A stretch of 64,000 nt of DNA from Methylomicrobium sp035916875. GTDB taxonomy: Bacteria; Pseudomonadota; Gammaproteobacteria; Methylococcales; Methylomonadaceae. A program made the position numbers and the translations under genes. Below the pieces are notes generated by a model. The model saw nothing but the letters and a program-made list of their open reading frames with translations, was not told where the DNA came from and ran no database searches. This document shows, one piece after another, positions 26,033 through 34,955 of this stretch (its first letter is position 1; every line of letters begins with the position of its first letter). The stretch covers positions 1-64,000 of the forward strand of contig NZ_JAXUHN010000088.1 in NCBI RefSeq assembly GCF_035916875.1, given 5' to 3'.

Positions 26033-26522
26033 TTTCTCGACGGCTGGAGCCGTTAAGCCAGGTTTGCAAAATAAGCTGTGCGGCCAGTTGGTCCTGGACT
26101 TCCCAGAGTTTCGTCGCGCTGACGCTGACCTCGTCGAACAGGAGCTGTTTGGCCTCGAAGGTCGACAAGGTCTCGTCCTGCGGGTAAACCGGCAGACCGA
26201 AACGGCCTTCCAGTTGCCGGCAGAATTTTAACATACGCGGTGTGACAGGATTATCGCTGCCGTCCTCCTGCCGGGAAATGCCGACAACCAGTCCGGCCGG
26301 TTGCCAGGCGCGAATAAGCTCGGCGATACCCTGCCAGTCCGGCTGTTGATTGACCGACCTCAGCGTCTGCAGCGGACTTGCCGTCGCTGTTGTGGTCTGC
26401 CCGACCGCCACGCCGATTTTTTTGCAGCCGAAATCGAAGCCTAAATAAGTATCGCCGGACTTTTTGGGAGCCAACGGGTCTCTCTTCGCTTTGTCCAAAC
26501 GACCGGAAAACCCCTCAGCCAT
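26022..26522 (-). CDS. ruvX: Putative pre-16S rRNA nuclease YqgF/RuvX
   Basis: 166 residues with an RNase H-like fold. It carries FDFGCKKIGVAVGQ (first catalytic Asp near residue 30), VVGISRQEDGS, and DETLSTFEAK near 117. It matures the 5' end of 16S rRNA. An N-terminal extension of about 25 residues precedes the usual start. It overlaps algH and pyrR, the conserved algH-yqgF-pyrR-pyrB-pyrC' order of Pseudomonas-like genomes. Confidence 0.93.
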   Translation of the reverse strand: MAEGFSGRLDKAKRDPLAPKKSGDTYLGFDFGCKKIGVAVGQTTTATASPLQTLRSVNQQPDWQGIAELIRAWQPAGLVVGISRQEDGSDNPVTPRMLKFCRQLEGRFGLPVYPQDETLSTFEAKQLLFDEVSVSATKLWEVQDQLAAQLILQTWLNGSSRRENES

Positions 26523-27078
26523 GTCCCGCCGGCATTGTCAGCTGGTTGATATCGACGCCGATTTGCCCGGCCGCCGCCGCCCAACGCATATCGATCGGCA
26601 GATCGAACAAGACTTTGTTGCCGAACGGCGAATTGAGCCAGGCATTGTCGCGAATTTCTTTTTCGAGCTGACCTTCGCCCCAGCCCGCATAACCCAACGC
26701 GACGAGATAGCGTTCAGGCCCCTCGCCTCGCGCGATAGCCTCGATCACATCGCGCGAGGTGGTCAGCGAAATCGTATCGGACACCACCATCGTCGCATCC
26801 CATTTGCCGCAGGTGGTATGCACGACAAAGCCGCGATCCTGCTGCACCGGTCCGCCTGCATAGATCGGCGACTCGGCAGCCGTGTCGGAGGTCACGCGAA
26901 TGTCCATCTGCTTGAAGATTTCGCCGAGCTTCATGCCGGTCGAGCGATTGATCACGATGCCCAACGCGCCCTCATGATTATGCTGACACATGTAAGTGAC
27001 CGTGTGAAAAAAATTCGGATCGGCCAAATTCGGCATCGCGATGATGAATTGATTGTTTAGATAAGTCGCTTCGCTCAT
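26515..27078 (-). CDS. algH: AlgH/YqgE family protein
   Basis: 187 residues. It shows the family features YLNNQFIIAMPNL, MCQHNHEGALGIVINRS, and RYLVALGYAGWGEGQLE near the C-terminus. AlgH was first linked to alginate regulation in Pseudomonas, but its biochemical role is not settled. The ATG at 27078 is preferred over a GTG three codons earlier. It follows the TonB-like gene on the same strand after 46 bases. Confidence 0.9.
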   Translation of the reverse strand: MSEATYLNNQFIIAMPNLADPNFFHTVTYMCQHNHEGALGIVINRSTGMKLGEIFKQMDIRVTSDTAAESPIYAGGPVQQDRGFVVHTTCGKWDATMVVSDTISLTTSRDVIEAIARGEGPERYLVALGYAGWGEGQLEKEIRDNAWLNSPFGNKVLFDLPIDMRWAAAAGQIGVDINQLTMPAGHG

Positions 27079-27124
27079 GGCTATCACTTAAAGTGTCTAA
27101 GATTACTGTACGGACTGCAACGGT

Positions 27125-28024
27125 TTATCGCGTCGTAATGCCCGACTCATCGGAGAACTTCCAGACCCGGGTAATCACCAGCACATTCAGTTCCTTCAAC
27201 AAATCCTGGGGCAGCGGAGCGAACGGCGCGCTCATCCGAACGATGTTTTTGGCCGCTTCGTCCAGTTCCGGAATGCCCGAGGATCTATTGATCCGAATGC
27301 TGTAGATGCTGCCGTCGGCATTGATGCCGACATCCATAGTTAATGTAGCCGAAAAATTCTTCTTCGAAGCAACTTCGGGATAATTACGATTTCCCATCCT
27401 TTCGACTTTGCTTTCCCAGTCTTTCAGATATTGCGCCGCCAGATATTTATGCGCGCTGACCATGCTGACGAACTTGATCTTGCTTTGCTCGCCGCTCAAC
27501 TGGCTGTCCCGAACCTCGGTCCCTATCCGAGTAATCTGCTCTTGCAGCGCCTCGGGCGTCAGGATCGGATGATGGCGCTGCTCCTCGGTCGTCGGTTCCT
27601 TGTCGGGCGCAGGCTCCACGGTCGCCTCGGCAATCTTTTTTTCGGACTTTTGTCGAGTAATGACTTTTTTCTCGACCTTCGGCCGGCTCCGCTCCTGTTC
27701 CGGCTCGGCCTTTACCAGATGCTTGCTTTGACTGGTGTTGCCCTCATTGGCGATTTTCTGTGCTTGCGGTTTCGGCTTGATATCGTGTTCGCCGGCACCG
27801 GCCTGATTTTCTTGAGCCAGCATTTTCGCCTGTTTGGGCGCCTTCTTGGCCGGCGTATCGACCAGAGTGATCTCGATCGATCGTTTGAACTCTTCCGGCT
27901 TGGGCCCGGAAAAATTGACGCCCAGAATGAGCAACACATGTATGGCCGCCGCCATAAACAGAAAGGCTAAAATCGTATCGTTGCCGGTTGTTGTCGTGGG
28001 CTCTAGCATCGCGCGACTCGTCAT
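27125..28024 (-). CDS. TonB-family energy transducer
   Basis: 299 residues with one N-terminal membrane helix (LAFLFMAAAIHVLLILGVNF), a charged Lys/Glu/Pro-rich periplasmic spacer, and a TonB C-terminal domain (YPEVASKKNFSATLTMDVGI, RSSGIPELDEAAKNIVRMSAPFAPLP split across two strands). It resembles the TonB next to gshB in Pseudomonas-like genomes. No exbB/exbD lies nearby. The ATG at 28024 follows gshB by one base, favoured over a frame extending into gshB. Confidence 0.88.
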   Translation of the reverse strand: MTSRAMLEPTTTTGNDTILAFLFMAAAIHVLLILGVNFSGPKPEEFKRSIEITLVDTPAKKAPKQAKMLAQENQAGAGEHDIKPKPQAQKIANEGNTSQSKHLVKAEPEQERSRPKVEKKVITRQKSEKKIAEATVEPAPDKEPTTEEQRHHPILTPEALQEQITRIGTEVRDSQLSGEQSKIKFVSMVSAHKYLAAQYLKDWESKVERMGNRNYPEVASKKNFSATLTMDVGINADGSIYSIRINRSSGIPELDEAAKNIVRMSAPFAPLPQDLLKELNVLVITRVWKFSDESGITTR

Positions 28025-28025
28025 A

Positions 28026-28973
28026 TCAGGCGATCGTGTTCTCAATGTGATCCATCAACATACCGGCAATATTCAAACCGAACTCGCGATCCAGTTCCTG
28101 CACGCAAGTCGGGCTGGTCACATTGATCTCGGTCAAGGTATCGCCGATCACATCGATGCCGGCAAACACCAGGCCTTTCTCCTTCAGCGTCGGCCCGACC
28201 TGCTTCGCAATCCACCAGTCGCGCTCGGTCAGCGGCCGACCTTCGGCGCTGCCGCCGGCGGCAAGGTTTCCGCGCGTTTCGCCCGGCGCCGGAATCCGCG
28301 CCAGCGCATACGGCACCGCCTCGCCATTCACCAGCAAAATGCGCTTGTCGCCGTCAATGATTTCGGGCAAATATTTTTGCGCCATCACATAGCGGGTATT
28401 ATAACGCGTCATCGTTTCGAGTATCACGCTCAGATTGGGGTCGCCCCGGCGCAGGCGGAATATCGAAGCGCCGCCCATGCCGTCCAGGGGTTTCAAAATA
28501 ATTTCGTTCTGCTCGTGAAGAAATCCGCGAATCCGCTCGGGTTCACGGGCCACCAGGGTTTCGGCGCAGCACTGCGGAAACCATGCGGTAAACAACTTCT
28601 CATTCGCATCGCGCAGTGATTGCGGTTTGTTCACTACGTAGACACCCAAACTTTCCGCGCGTTCCAGCAGATAGGTCGCATAAATGTATTCCTGATCGAA
28701 CGGAGGATCCTTACGCATCAGAATCACGTCGAGTTGATCCAGAGGCATGTCCTCCTCCCGATCGAACTCGAACCACCGGGACTGATCCCGTTGCACCGAC
28801 AACGCGCGGGTTCGCCCATAAGCCCGGCCATTGCGCAGATAAAGGTCATTCAATTCCATGTAATGAAGCTCCCAGCCTCTGGCCTGGGCTTCGAGCAGCA
28901 TCGCAAAACTTGTGTCTTTTTTGATATTGATTTTCTGGATGGAGTCCATCACCATGCCGAGCTTGATTGACAT
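28026..28973 (-). CDS. gshB: Glutathione synthetase
   Basis: 315 residues from MSIKLGMVMDSIQKI at 28973, the normal length. The ATP-grasp fold is clear: MRKDPPFDQEYIYATYLLE, ILKPLDGMGGASIFRL (the ATP-binding lysine and glycine loop), and INVTSPTCVQELDRE at the C-terminus with the metal-binding Asn. It joins gamma-glutamylcysteine and glycine. It probably leads the gshB-tonB-algH-ruvX-pyr transcript. Confidence 0.95.
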   Translation of the reverse strand: MSIKLGMVMDSIQKINIKKDTSFAMLLEAQARGWELHYMELNDLYLRNGRAYGRTRALSVQRDQSRWFEFDREEDMPLDQLDVILMRKDPPFDQEYIYATYLLERAESLGVYVVNKPQSLRDANEKLFTAWFPQCCAETLVAREPERIRGFLHEQNEIILKPLDGMGGASIFRLRRGDPNLSVILETMTRYNTRYVMAQKYLPEIIDGDKRILLVNGEAVPYALARIPAPGETRGNLAAGGSAEGRPLTERDWWIAKQVGPTLKEKGLVFAGIDVIGDTLTEINVTSPTCVQELDREFGLNIAGMLMDHIENTIA

Positions 28974-29268
28974 TATTATCCCATTCGTTGACTTGAAAAA
29001 AGAGGGCTCCGCGTCGCGAGGCGGACGAGTCTGTATAAGGAAGCCGCATCCATGCTGATTTGCGTCCATTCGGATCAAAGGAAGCAGTTTGCTAGTATAT
29101 TATCACTGCTTTGGGGTATCAAAAAACAGCTTATGCAGCGTCAATCCTGTCAAAAACAGGACACATCCGGCAATTTGCGGTTTATTTTATCGGGAGTTAT
29201 TTACCTTGAAAAGAAATTTTGGTATAAAGTTGGATTAACTTTTGAATCAAGGCACATAGAGGGTAATC

Positions 29269-29505
29269 ATGTCCAGAGTCTGTCAAGTAACGGGCAAACA
29301 ACCTGTTACCGGAAACAACGTTTCGCATGCGAACAACAAAACCAACCGCCGTTTTTTACCTAATCTGCAGCACCACAGATTTTGGGTGGAAAGCGAAAAC
29401 CGCTGGGTACGCCTGAGAGTTTCGACCAAAGGCATGCGGATCATCGACAAAAAAGGCATCGACGCGGTTCTGGCGGACCTGCGCGGTCGCGGTCAAAAAG
29501 TGTAA
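29269..29505 (+). CDS. rpmB: 50S ribosomal protein L28
   Basis: 78 residues beginning MSRVCQVTGKQPVTGNNVSH, the standard L28 N-terminus, with RFLPNLQHHRFWVESENRWV. A GAGGG ribosome site precedes the ATG. It contains only one CxxC-type cysteine, so it is the zinc-independent form. It is followed by rpmG after 12 bases, the usual pair. Confidence 0.97.
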   Translation: MSRVCQVTGKQPVTGNNVSHANNKTNRRFLPNLQHHRFWVESENRWVRLRVSTKGMRIIDKKGIDAVLADLRGRGQKV

Positions 29506-29517
29506 GGAGAAAGGAAA

Positions 29518-29673
29518 ATGCGCGATAAAATCAAATTGGTATCCACCGAAGGCACCGGTCATTTCTATACCACGACCAAAAACAAAAGAACGATGCCTGA
29601 AAAAATGGAAATCAAGAAGTTCGATCCGGTCGTCCGCAAGCACGTGATCTATAAAGAAGCGAAAATCAAATAA
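29518..29673 (+). CDS. rpmG: 50S ribosomal protein L33
   Basis: 51 residues from MRDKIKLVSTEGTGHFYTTT to YKEAKIK, the C-minus (non-zinc) L33 type. A strong AAGGAGAAAGGAA ribosome site precedes the ATG. It is shorter than 60 codons, so easily missed. It forms the rpmB-rpmG operon and is followed by a hairpin. Confidence 0.96.
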   Translation: MRDKIKLVSTEGTGHFYTTTKNKRTMPEKMEIKKFDPVVRKHVIYKEAKIK

Positions 29674-29692
29674 ATCCGCTTCCAATCCGCTT

Positions 29693-29733
29693 CCCGGACC
29701 CACCACAGCTTTTTGTCTGTGGTTTCGTCCGGG
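29693..29733 (+). terminator. Long hairpin after rpmG
   Basis: Nested stems CCCGGAC (29693-29699) with GTCCGGG (29727-29733), and ACCACAG (29702-29708) with CTGTGGT (29717-29723), around a T-rich loop. It lies 20 bases after the rpmG stop and in front of the convergent cNMP gene, so it can serve either strand. No long T-run follows the outer stem. Confidence 0.6.
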
Positions 29734-29741
29734 CGGTCGTT

Positions 29742-31079
29742 TCATGCAGTATTCTTGAGCTTTTGCAGCATTTGTTTTAATTGCTCGAAATGCTTGGACA
29801 GCATCGCGAAGCGGTCTTCGATTTGTTTCTTTTCCAGATCCAGCTTGTTGTATTTTTCATTCAATTGCCTGAGCGTTCGCCGTAAGGCTTCATTCTCCGT
29901 TTTGAGCTTCTGAAGCTCACCCTCCGGACTGACGCCAGCTTCCTTAAGCTCGAAGGTGTCCTCCTGTTCCATTTGAGACGGCATCCCAGCGGTCGTTTCG
30001 ACATCATCCTTAACCTCCTCCTGCTTTTCGGCCTCGAGTATGGACACCATACCACCCTTCAGGATAACCGCCTTATATCTGTTCTTCAGTAAAAGAAATG
30101 CACCCGCCTCGCTGGAACGTCCATCACGACAGACCACAATCACCGTTTTATCCCGGCTCATGCTTTTGAATTGCATCCGCAACGAGAAAAACGGCACATT
30201 GATCGCGCCGTCAAAATGGCGCCGTTCGAATTCATCCGGCGAACGGATATCCAGGACTACCGCGCCCACCTGCTGCTGCGCTAACAACTCTTCGTAACTG
30301 ACGAAAGTCAGCGAAGGTGCCTTGATTAAACTGACGAATTGCTTTTTGTTCAAGCGTAATAACGTCACATCGGACAGCGCGGTGATCGAAACCATACGCG
30401 GCGCATCGGTAATTAATGCATCCTCGCCAAATATATCGCCTTTTTCGAGCACACCCAGACGGATGTCTTTTGAGTTGGGCGTTGGCCTCCGCAATACGGC
30501 GCACTGACCGCTCTTCAAGAAATAAAAATAATCGCCCACAGCGCCTTGCTCAATGATCGTATCTCCTTTTTCCACAACCACCTCTTCCAAAGCGAACAAA
30601 ACCTTCTGTAAATTGGCCGGCGGCAGCCGTTGAATGATCGGTAATTTCAACAGCTCCGTCATCCAATCGCCTGAATTTCCCTCAATTTCTTCTTCAACCA
30701 CCATCATGTCTTTTTCTTCCTTATATTCTAGCGGCGGCGGGTTATTGACCCGCTCCGCATCGAGCCTGATAAAGCGCACCGCGCCTTTTGCAACCGCATC
30801 GATCTTTCGCGGCAATTGGTGCGCCAATGCAAACTTGGACGACTCATGCGCCGCCGAGATTACATCAATCACCAGGCCTTCCGCCTGCAGCGCGACTTCG
30901 CCATCAATCAGGTAAAATAAATGATTATCCGTATCGCCTTTTTTAAACAACGACGTGTCCCTGATTTCTTCGATCGTCATCTCATTGCACAAGTCATTGA
31001 ACAGAGGTCCCGGCAAGGTTGCCAAAGGAACCAGCTTTCGAATGCGCAAGCCGTCTTCTGAGTTTACATCTATCGCCAT
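29742..31079 (-). CDS. Cyclic-nucleotide-binding / rhodanese / coiled-coil protein
   Basis: 445 residues from MAIDVNSEDG; a frame to 31160 has an unlikely N-terminus. There are two cNMP-binding-like domains. The first is degenerate (residues 10-110). The second, near 140-255, has EKGDTIIEQGAVGDYFYFL and GDIFGEDALI. A rhodanese domain near 265-360 has VVLDIRSPDEFERRHFDGA and an active-site loop VCRDGRSSEAG with Cys. The last 60 residues are a predicted coiled coil (LQKLKTENEALRRTLRQLNE). There is no helix-turn-helix, so it is not a CRP-type regulator. It may sense a nucleotide and handle sulfane sulfur or act as a scaffold. The domain order is uncommon. Confidence 0.8.
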   Translation of the reverse strand: MAIDVNSEDGLRIRKLVPLATLPGPLFNDLCNEMTIEEIRDTSLFKKGDTDNHLFYLIDGEVALQAEGLVIDVISAAHESSKFALAHQLPRKIDAVAKGAVRFIRLDAERVNNPPPLEYKEEKDMMVVEEEIEGNSGDWMTELLKLPIIQRLPPANLQKVLFALEEVVVEKGDTIIEQGAVGDYFYFLKSGQCAVLRRPTPNSKDIRLGVLEKGDIFGEDALITDAPRMVSITALSDVTLLRLNKKQFVSLIKAPSLTFVSYEELLAQQQVGAVVLDIRSPDEFERRHFDGAINVPFFSLRMQFKSMSRDKTVIVVCRDGRSSEAGAFLLLKNRYKAVILKGGMVSILEAEKQEEVKDDVETTAGMPSQMEQEDTFELKEAGVSPEGELQKLKTENEALRRTLRQLNEKYNKLDLEKKQIEDRFAMLSKHFEQLKQMLQKLKNTA

Positions 31080-31219
31080 ACATCTATAAACGCAATCAAT
31101 AAAACTAAAGCATAGCTCGAACAAGACTATCCGTTCGAAAACCTGGCAAAATGTTGACAAACATCACGTCATATCAAAACAAAAAAGCAGTTCTGATGAT
31201 CAACCAAAGAATTTCGGCC

Positions 31220-31247
31220 TTGTTTTAAACATTTTAGATCCTATATT
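31220..31247 (+). promoter_or_regulatory. Putative sigma-70-type promoter for the DegP-like gene
   Basis: TTGTTT at 31220-31225 and TATATT at 31242-31247 are separated by 16 bases. The -10 box lies 36 bases before the ATG at 31283. The spacing is good but the match is imperfect. Confidence 0.4.
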
Positions 31248-31282
31248 GTCTACTGCCTCGTTCAACTCGCTTGGGACTCTTC

Positions 31283-32647
31283 ATGAGAAAAAATATTGGA
31301 AAACAATACGCGATACCGATTCTTTTAACGTTTGGCCTCGGAATGACTACACCCGCAACAGCAACACTGCCTGCTTTCCTCGGCGGACAGAGCATGCCGT
31401 CGCTGGCCCCTATGTTGGAAAAGAGCATGCCGGCGGTAGTGAATATATCGACGACAACCAAAATTGAAGTCGCGCAAAATCCGTTACTGCAAGACCCTTT
31501 TTTCCGGCACTTTTTTAATCTACCGAATCAATCGCCGCGCGAACAGCAGAAAAGCAGCCTCGGCTCCGGCGTGATCATCGACAGTAGCAAGGGCTATGTG
31601 CTGACCAATAACCATGTGATCGACAAGGCTGACAAGATCATGGTCACCTTGAGTGATGGTCGCCAGCTCGACGCGCATCTGGTCGGTGCCGACCCGGAAG
31701 CCGATGTCGCAGTAATCCAGATTCCGGATGATAATCTGACCGAACTGCCGATGGCCGATTCAAGCCAGTTGCGAGTCGGTGATTTCGTCGTGGCGATCGG
31801 CAACCCGTTCGGTCTCGGCCAAACGGTCACCTCCGGAATCATCAGCGCGCTGGGACGTTCAGGCCTCGGCATCGAAGGCTATGAAGACTTCATTCAGACC
31901 GACGCCTCGATCAACCCTGGCAACTCGGGCGGCGCTCTGGTCAACCTGAACGGCGAGTTTATCGGCATGAATACTGCGATTCTTGCACCAAGCGGCGGCA
32001 ACGTCGGGATAGGTTTCGCAATTCCTTCGAACATGGTCGCGAGCATCAAAGACTCCCTCGTCAAGCATGGCGAGGTTCGCCGCGGCCTGCTCGGCGTCAC
32101 GACGCAGGATTTGACCCAGGATCTGGTTAGCGCCTTTAATCTACAAAATAGACAAGGCGCGGTGATCAGCCGAATCGAAAGCAACTCGCCTGCCGCAAAG
32201 GCCGGTCTCGAGCCGGGCGATGTAATCGTTGCGGCCAACGGCAAGCCGATCAAGAACAGTCATGAGATACGCAATATTGTCGGCCTGATGCAAGTCGGTG
32301 ATCAAGTGAATATCGAGTTTTATCGAGGCAATGAAAGAAAACAAGTTACCGCGACGATCGGCAAGCCGGAGCGGCCGCATCTGAATGGCGAAAAACTGCA
32401 TCCCATTTTGAAAGGCACAGTATTGGGCGCCACCTCGAAGGATCAGGTCGAAGGCATCCTGATCGAAAAAATCAATACCGCTTCCTATGCCTGGAAAGTG
32501 GGTTTGCGGCCCGGCGACGTGATCGTGACGGCCAACCGCTACCGCGTACACAGTCTGGATGAATTAAAGCAGGCTGCCGATCCGAACTCGCCGCTGATGA
32601 TCAATATTCAGCGCGGGCAAGAAGGCTTCTTTGTTGTCTTGCGATAA
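31283..32647 (+). CDS. DegP/DegQ-type periplasmic serine protease
   Basis: 454 residues with a signal peptide (YAIPILLTFGLGMTTPATA). The HtrA catalytic triad is visible: His in LTNNHVID, Asp in DPEADVAVIQI, Ser in NPGNSGGALVN. Two PDZ domains follow (GLLGVTTQDLTQDLVSAF and KGTVLGATSKD regions). It degrades or refolds damaged envelope proteins. The ATG at 31283 is preferred over a TTG at 31271 because it begins the signal peptide with RKNIGK. DegQ/MucD-like naming cannot be settled here. Confidence 0.93.
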   Translation: MRKNIGKQYAIPILLTFGLGMTTPATATLPAFLGGQSMPSLAPMLEKSMPAVVNISTTTKIEVAQNPLLQDPFFRHFFNLPNQSPREQQKSSLGSGVIIDSSKGYVLTNNHVIDKADKIMVTLSDGRQLDAHLVGADPEADVAVIQIPDDNLTELPMADSSQLRVGDFVVAIGNPFGLGQTVTSGIISALGRSGLGIEGYEDFIQTDASINPGNSGGALVNLNGEFIGMNTAILAPSGGNVGIGFAIPSNMVASIKDSLVKHGEVRRGLLGVTTQDLTQDLVSAFNLQNRQGAVISRIESNSPAAKAGLEPGDVIVAANGKPIKNSHEIRNIVGLMQVGDQVNIEFYRGNERKQVTATIGKPERPHLNGEKLHPILKGTVLGATSKDQVEGILIEKINTASYAWKVGLRPGDVIVTANRYRVHSLDELKQAADPNSPLMINIQRGQEGFFVVLR

Positions 32648-32665
32648 GTACAAATGCTGGTTACC

Positions 32666-32690
32666 CTATGCGGGTAAATCACCCGCATAG
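32666..32690. repeat. Perfect 10-bp hairpin before moaB
   Basis: CTATGCGGGT (32666-32675) pairs perfectly with ACCCGCATAG (32681-32690) around AAATC. It ends nine bases before the moaB start, so it could shield that ribosome site or act as a processing or REP hairpin. There is no T-run, so termination is doubtful. Confidence 0.5.
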
Positions 32691-32699
32691 AGAACGCCG

Positions 32700-33215
32700 A
32701 TGACGAATTCTTTCATCCCTTTGAACATTGCCGTGCTGGTCGTTTCGGATACGCGTACCGAGGCCGACGACGTCTCCGGCAAGACACTGGTTGAACGCGC
32801 GGTAACAGCCGGCCACCAAGTCGCCGACAAAAAGATCGTACCCGATAATATTTATCAGATTCGAGCCGTCGTCTCGCGCTGGATCGCCGATGCTGAAATC
32901 AATGTCGTGATCACAACCGGCGGCACCGGCGTGACCGGCCGGGACGGTACTCCCGAAGCGGTAAAGCCGCTGCTGGACAAAGTGCTCGACGGTTTCGGCG
33001 AAACCTTCCGGATGCTGTCCTACCAGGTCATCCTTACCTCGACGATACAGTCGCGTGCGATTGCCGGCGTCGCGAACGGAACTTATCTTTTCTGCCTGCC
33101 CGGTTCGTCCGGCGCTTGCCGCACCGCCTGGGATTCGCTAATTAAAGACCAACTCGATGCCCGCACCAAACCCTGCAACCTGGTCCAACTGATGCCGAGG
33201 CTAATGGAAACCTGA
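32700..33215 (+). CDS. moaB: Molybdenum cofactor biosynthesis protein MoaB
   Basis: 171 residues in the MogA/MoaB fold. It has VVSDTRTEADDVSGKTL, the molybdopterin-binding VVITTGGTGVTGRDGTPEAV near residues 75-95, and FCLPGSSGACRTAW. It is usually credited with molybdopterin adenylylation or a related step. No other moa genes are in the window. It is followed after one base by the DUF423 gene. Confidence 0.92.
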   Translation: MTNSFIPLNIAVLVVSDTRTEADDVSGKTLVERAVTAGHQVADKKIVPDNIYQIRAVVSRWIADAEINVVITTGGTGVTGRDGTPEAVKPLLDKVLDGFGETFRMLSYQVILTSTIQSRAIAGVANGTYLFCLPGSSGACRTAWDSLIKDQLDARTKPCNLVQLMPRLMET

Positions 33216-33216
33216 C

Positions 33217-33609
33217 ATGCAATCGATCTTTTTATTTTTCGGCGCGCTCAGCGCCTTGATTGGAGTCGGCATGGGCGCTTTCGGCGCGCACGGCCTGAAA
33301 AATGCGATCAGCCCGGAAATGCTGACGGTCTATCAAACCGGCGTCAGTTATCAGATGTGGCATGCGTTGGGTCTGCTCGGCGTCGCCCTGATCCGCCGCC
33401 ATGACCCCGAGTCCAAACTTCTAACTTGGGCCGGCTGGCTGATGTTGGTCGGTATCGTGCTGTTCTCGGGAAGTTTGTATCTGCTCGCGATGATGGATTT
33501 GAAACAACTCGGAATGATTACGCCGTTTGGCGGGGTGAGTTTTTTGATCGCCTGGTTATTGCTGGCCGTGTATGCCGCTAGAAAGCCTCAGGCAAGGCGA
33601 TATTCTTGA
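33217..33609 (+). CDS. DUF423 (YgdD-type) membrane protein
   Basis: 130 residues with four membrane helices. The family motif GAFGAHGLKNAI near residues 22-33 and YQMWHALGLLG near 48-58 are clear. Function is unknown. It directly follows the moaB stop, so the two are co-transcribed. Confidence 0.85.
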   Translation: MQSIFLFFGALSALIGVGMGAFGAHGLKNAISPEMLTVYQTGVSYQMWHALGLLGVALIRRHDPESKLLTWAGWLMLVGIVLFSGSLYLLAMMDLKQLGMITPFGGVSFLIAWLLLAVYAARKPQARRYS

Positions 33610-33626
33610 CAAGACTGTGGTGTGTG

Positions 33627-33716
33627 TCAGGGCGATTTAATCGTATCTTCGAAACGCTGGAAGACTCCCTGTTGATATAGCTGATCGTAAGGATGATCGC
33701 CGATGCGTTCGAACAT
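33627..33716 (-). pseudogene. Possible C-terminal remnant of a truncated gene
   Basis: A 29-codon minus-strand frame (MFERIGDHPYDQLYQQGVFQ, then RFEDTIKSP and stop) has the codon use of the surrounding core genes. It reads like the tail of a larger protein. The upstream part is cut by a stop in AT-rich DNA at about 33750. I cannot name the parent. Confidence 0.25.
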
Positions 33717-34196
33717 CGCTTTTTTTTCATTACCCGCACTAAACGGCTACGAATATTTTTGCTATTTCAAGGCAGCGATTGATAAGTCCCTCGATAAGGT
33801 AGACTCAACCTTCAGCGAGCAGGTCAAAACACTGCTGAACCCTAAATTTCAGCTATTCGAAAAATCCGCAAACTTGACCGCGTGAAGTAGAGATGCCCCA
33901 AACCGGATCGCACAGAGCAAAACGAAAAGCAGTATGTCTCTATTACTAGTGTCTAAATAAAACTCCATTTGCCGGAAAATAATCCGACTAATGAAAGAAT
34001 ATGCTGTAACTGATCGCTTTCAATAACCATTCGAACTGCATAAAATCATCGTCGATCGGCCGAGAAATCAGTATCGTTTCCCTTTTTGGCGTTCGACTGC
34101 GCGGAAAGCTAAAAAAGGGTACGCATTATGTACCCTTCATTTTCATATTTCCTGATGAATAGGATTGAAGTCGGACTCACCGCAACAAACCAAGTA
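33717..34196. other. Gene-poor AT-rich gap with one REP-like hairpin
   Basis: No supported gene; a 60-codon plus frame from 33703 has no ribosome site or family resemblance. A hairpin AAGGGTAC (34115-34122) and GTACCCTT (34130-34137) shares its GGGTACGCAT word with the element at 12588-12668. Confidence 0.4.
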
Positions 34197-34439
34197 TTAT
34201 TCGCTTGCTTTTAGCCTTTCATACAACTCGTCTTTTAACTGCAATCGGCGCAGTTTCAGGCCTTCCAAAAACTCGTCCGAATGCACTTCGATTTCCTGTT
34301 CAGTACGGCGAATTTCATCGTCGAGATCGTTATATTCCTGATGCAATTTCGCAAATCCTGGATCAGTGGTTTTCAACACATGAATCTGATACCGGTATTC
34401 GGGGAATTCAAGCGCCAAATGGTGTTTTTCGCCTAACAT
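34197..34439 (-). CDS. DUF465 (YdcH-type) small protein
   Basis: An 80-residue helical protein of the DUF465 family: HLALEFPEYRYQIHVLK, HQEYNDLDDEIRRTEQE and LKLRRLQLKDELYERLKA. These are small, charged, coiled-coil proteins of unknown function. An AAAAGGAAAA-type ribosome site lies upstream of the ATG. It stands alone, downstream of the suf-linked genes. Confidence 0.85.
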   Translation of the reverse strand: MLGEKHHLALEFPEYRYQIHVLKTTDPGFAKLHQEYNDLDDEIRRTEQEIEVHSDEFLEGLKLRRLQLKDELYERLKASE

Positions 34440-34613
34440 ATCGTTTTCCTTTTAAGTGATTGTGGTTGAGTGTAATCGTTGAAATTCGCAGGTGTTGATT
34501 AATAAAACTTGCGAAAAGACTTGCCGCATCAGAGGAACGCGAAAAAGGCGGCAAGCCGAGCACAGGCAAGAGAGAAAATGATCTTCATTCATTTTCCTGA
34601 TTGATAATAAAGA

Positions 34614-34937
34614 TTAATCCCAGCGGTCATCCCGCACCTGAACCCTCTCGGCTTCGATGCGTACAGGAAAACTGTGGATGTCTTCATAAGCCGGCGCGGA
34701 TAAGACTGCGCCTGTCTTTACGCAAAACCTGGCGCCGTGGCGCGGGCAAATGATTTGATCGCCATCCAGTTCGCCGCTGGCGATTTCCGCGCCGTCATGG
34801 GTACAGGCGTCTTCGATCGCATAATAGCAGCCTTCGATTCTGAATACCGCTACGTCGGTTCCGTCGACATCAACGACCACATTCTCGCCGTCAACCAAGG
34901 CATTCTGCCCGCAAACATCCACCCATTCCGTCATCAA
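34614..34937 (-). CDS. Rieske-type [2Fe-2S] ferredoxin of the suf cluster
   Basis: 107 residues. The Rieske cluster ligands are present: CTHDG near residues 45-49 and CPRHGARF near 64-71. The size and sequence fit the small soluble ferredoxin-like proteins (non-haem iron oxygenase ferredoxin subunit type) often found last in SUF operons. It likely transfers electrons, and may be a client or helper of the Fe-S machinery. It lies 18 bases after rsmJ on the same strand. Confidence 0.88.
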   Translation of the reverse strand: MMTEWVDVCGQNALVDGENVVVDVDGTDVAVFRIEGCYYAIEDACTHDGAEIASGELDGDQIICPRHGARFCVKTGAVLSAPAYEDIHSFPVRIEAERVQVRDDRWD

Positions 34938-34955
34938 TCAGTACCTGTATATTTC

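Noticed and set aside
33703..33885. 60-codon plus frame after the DUF423 gene
   Set aside because: No ribosome site or family match; AT-rich intergenic sequence.
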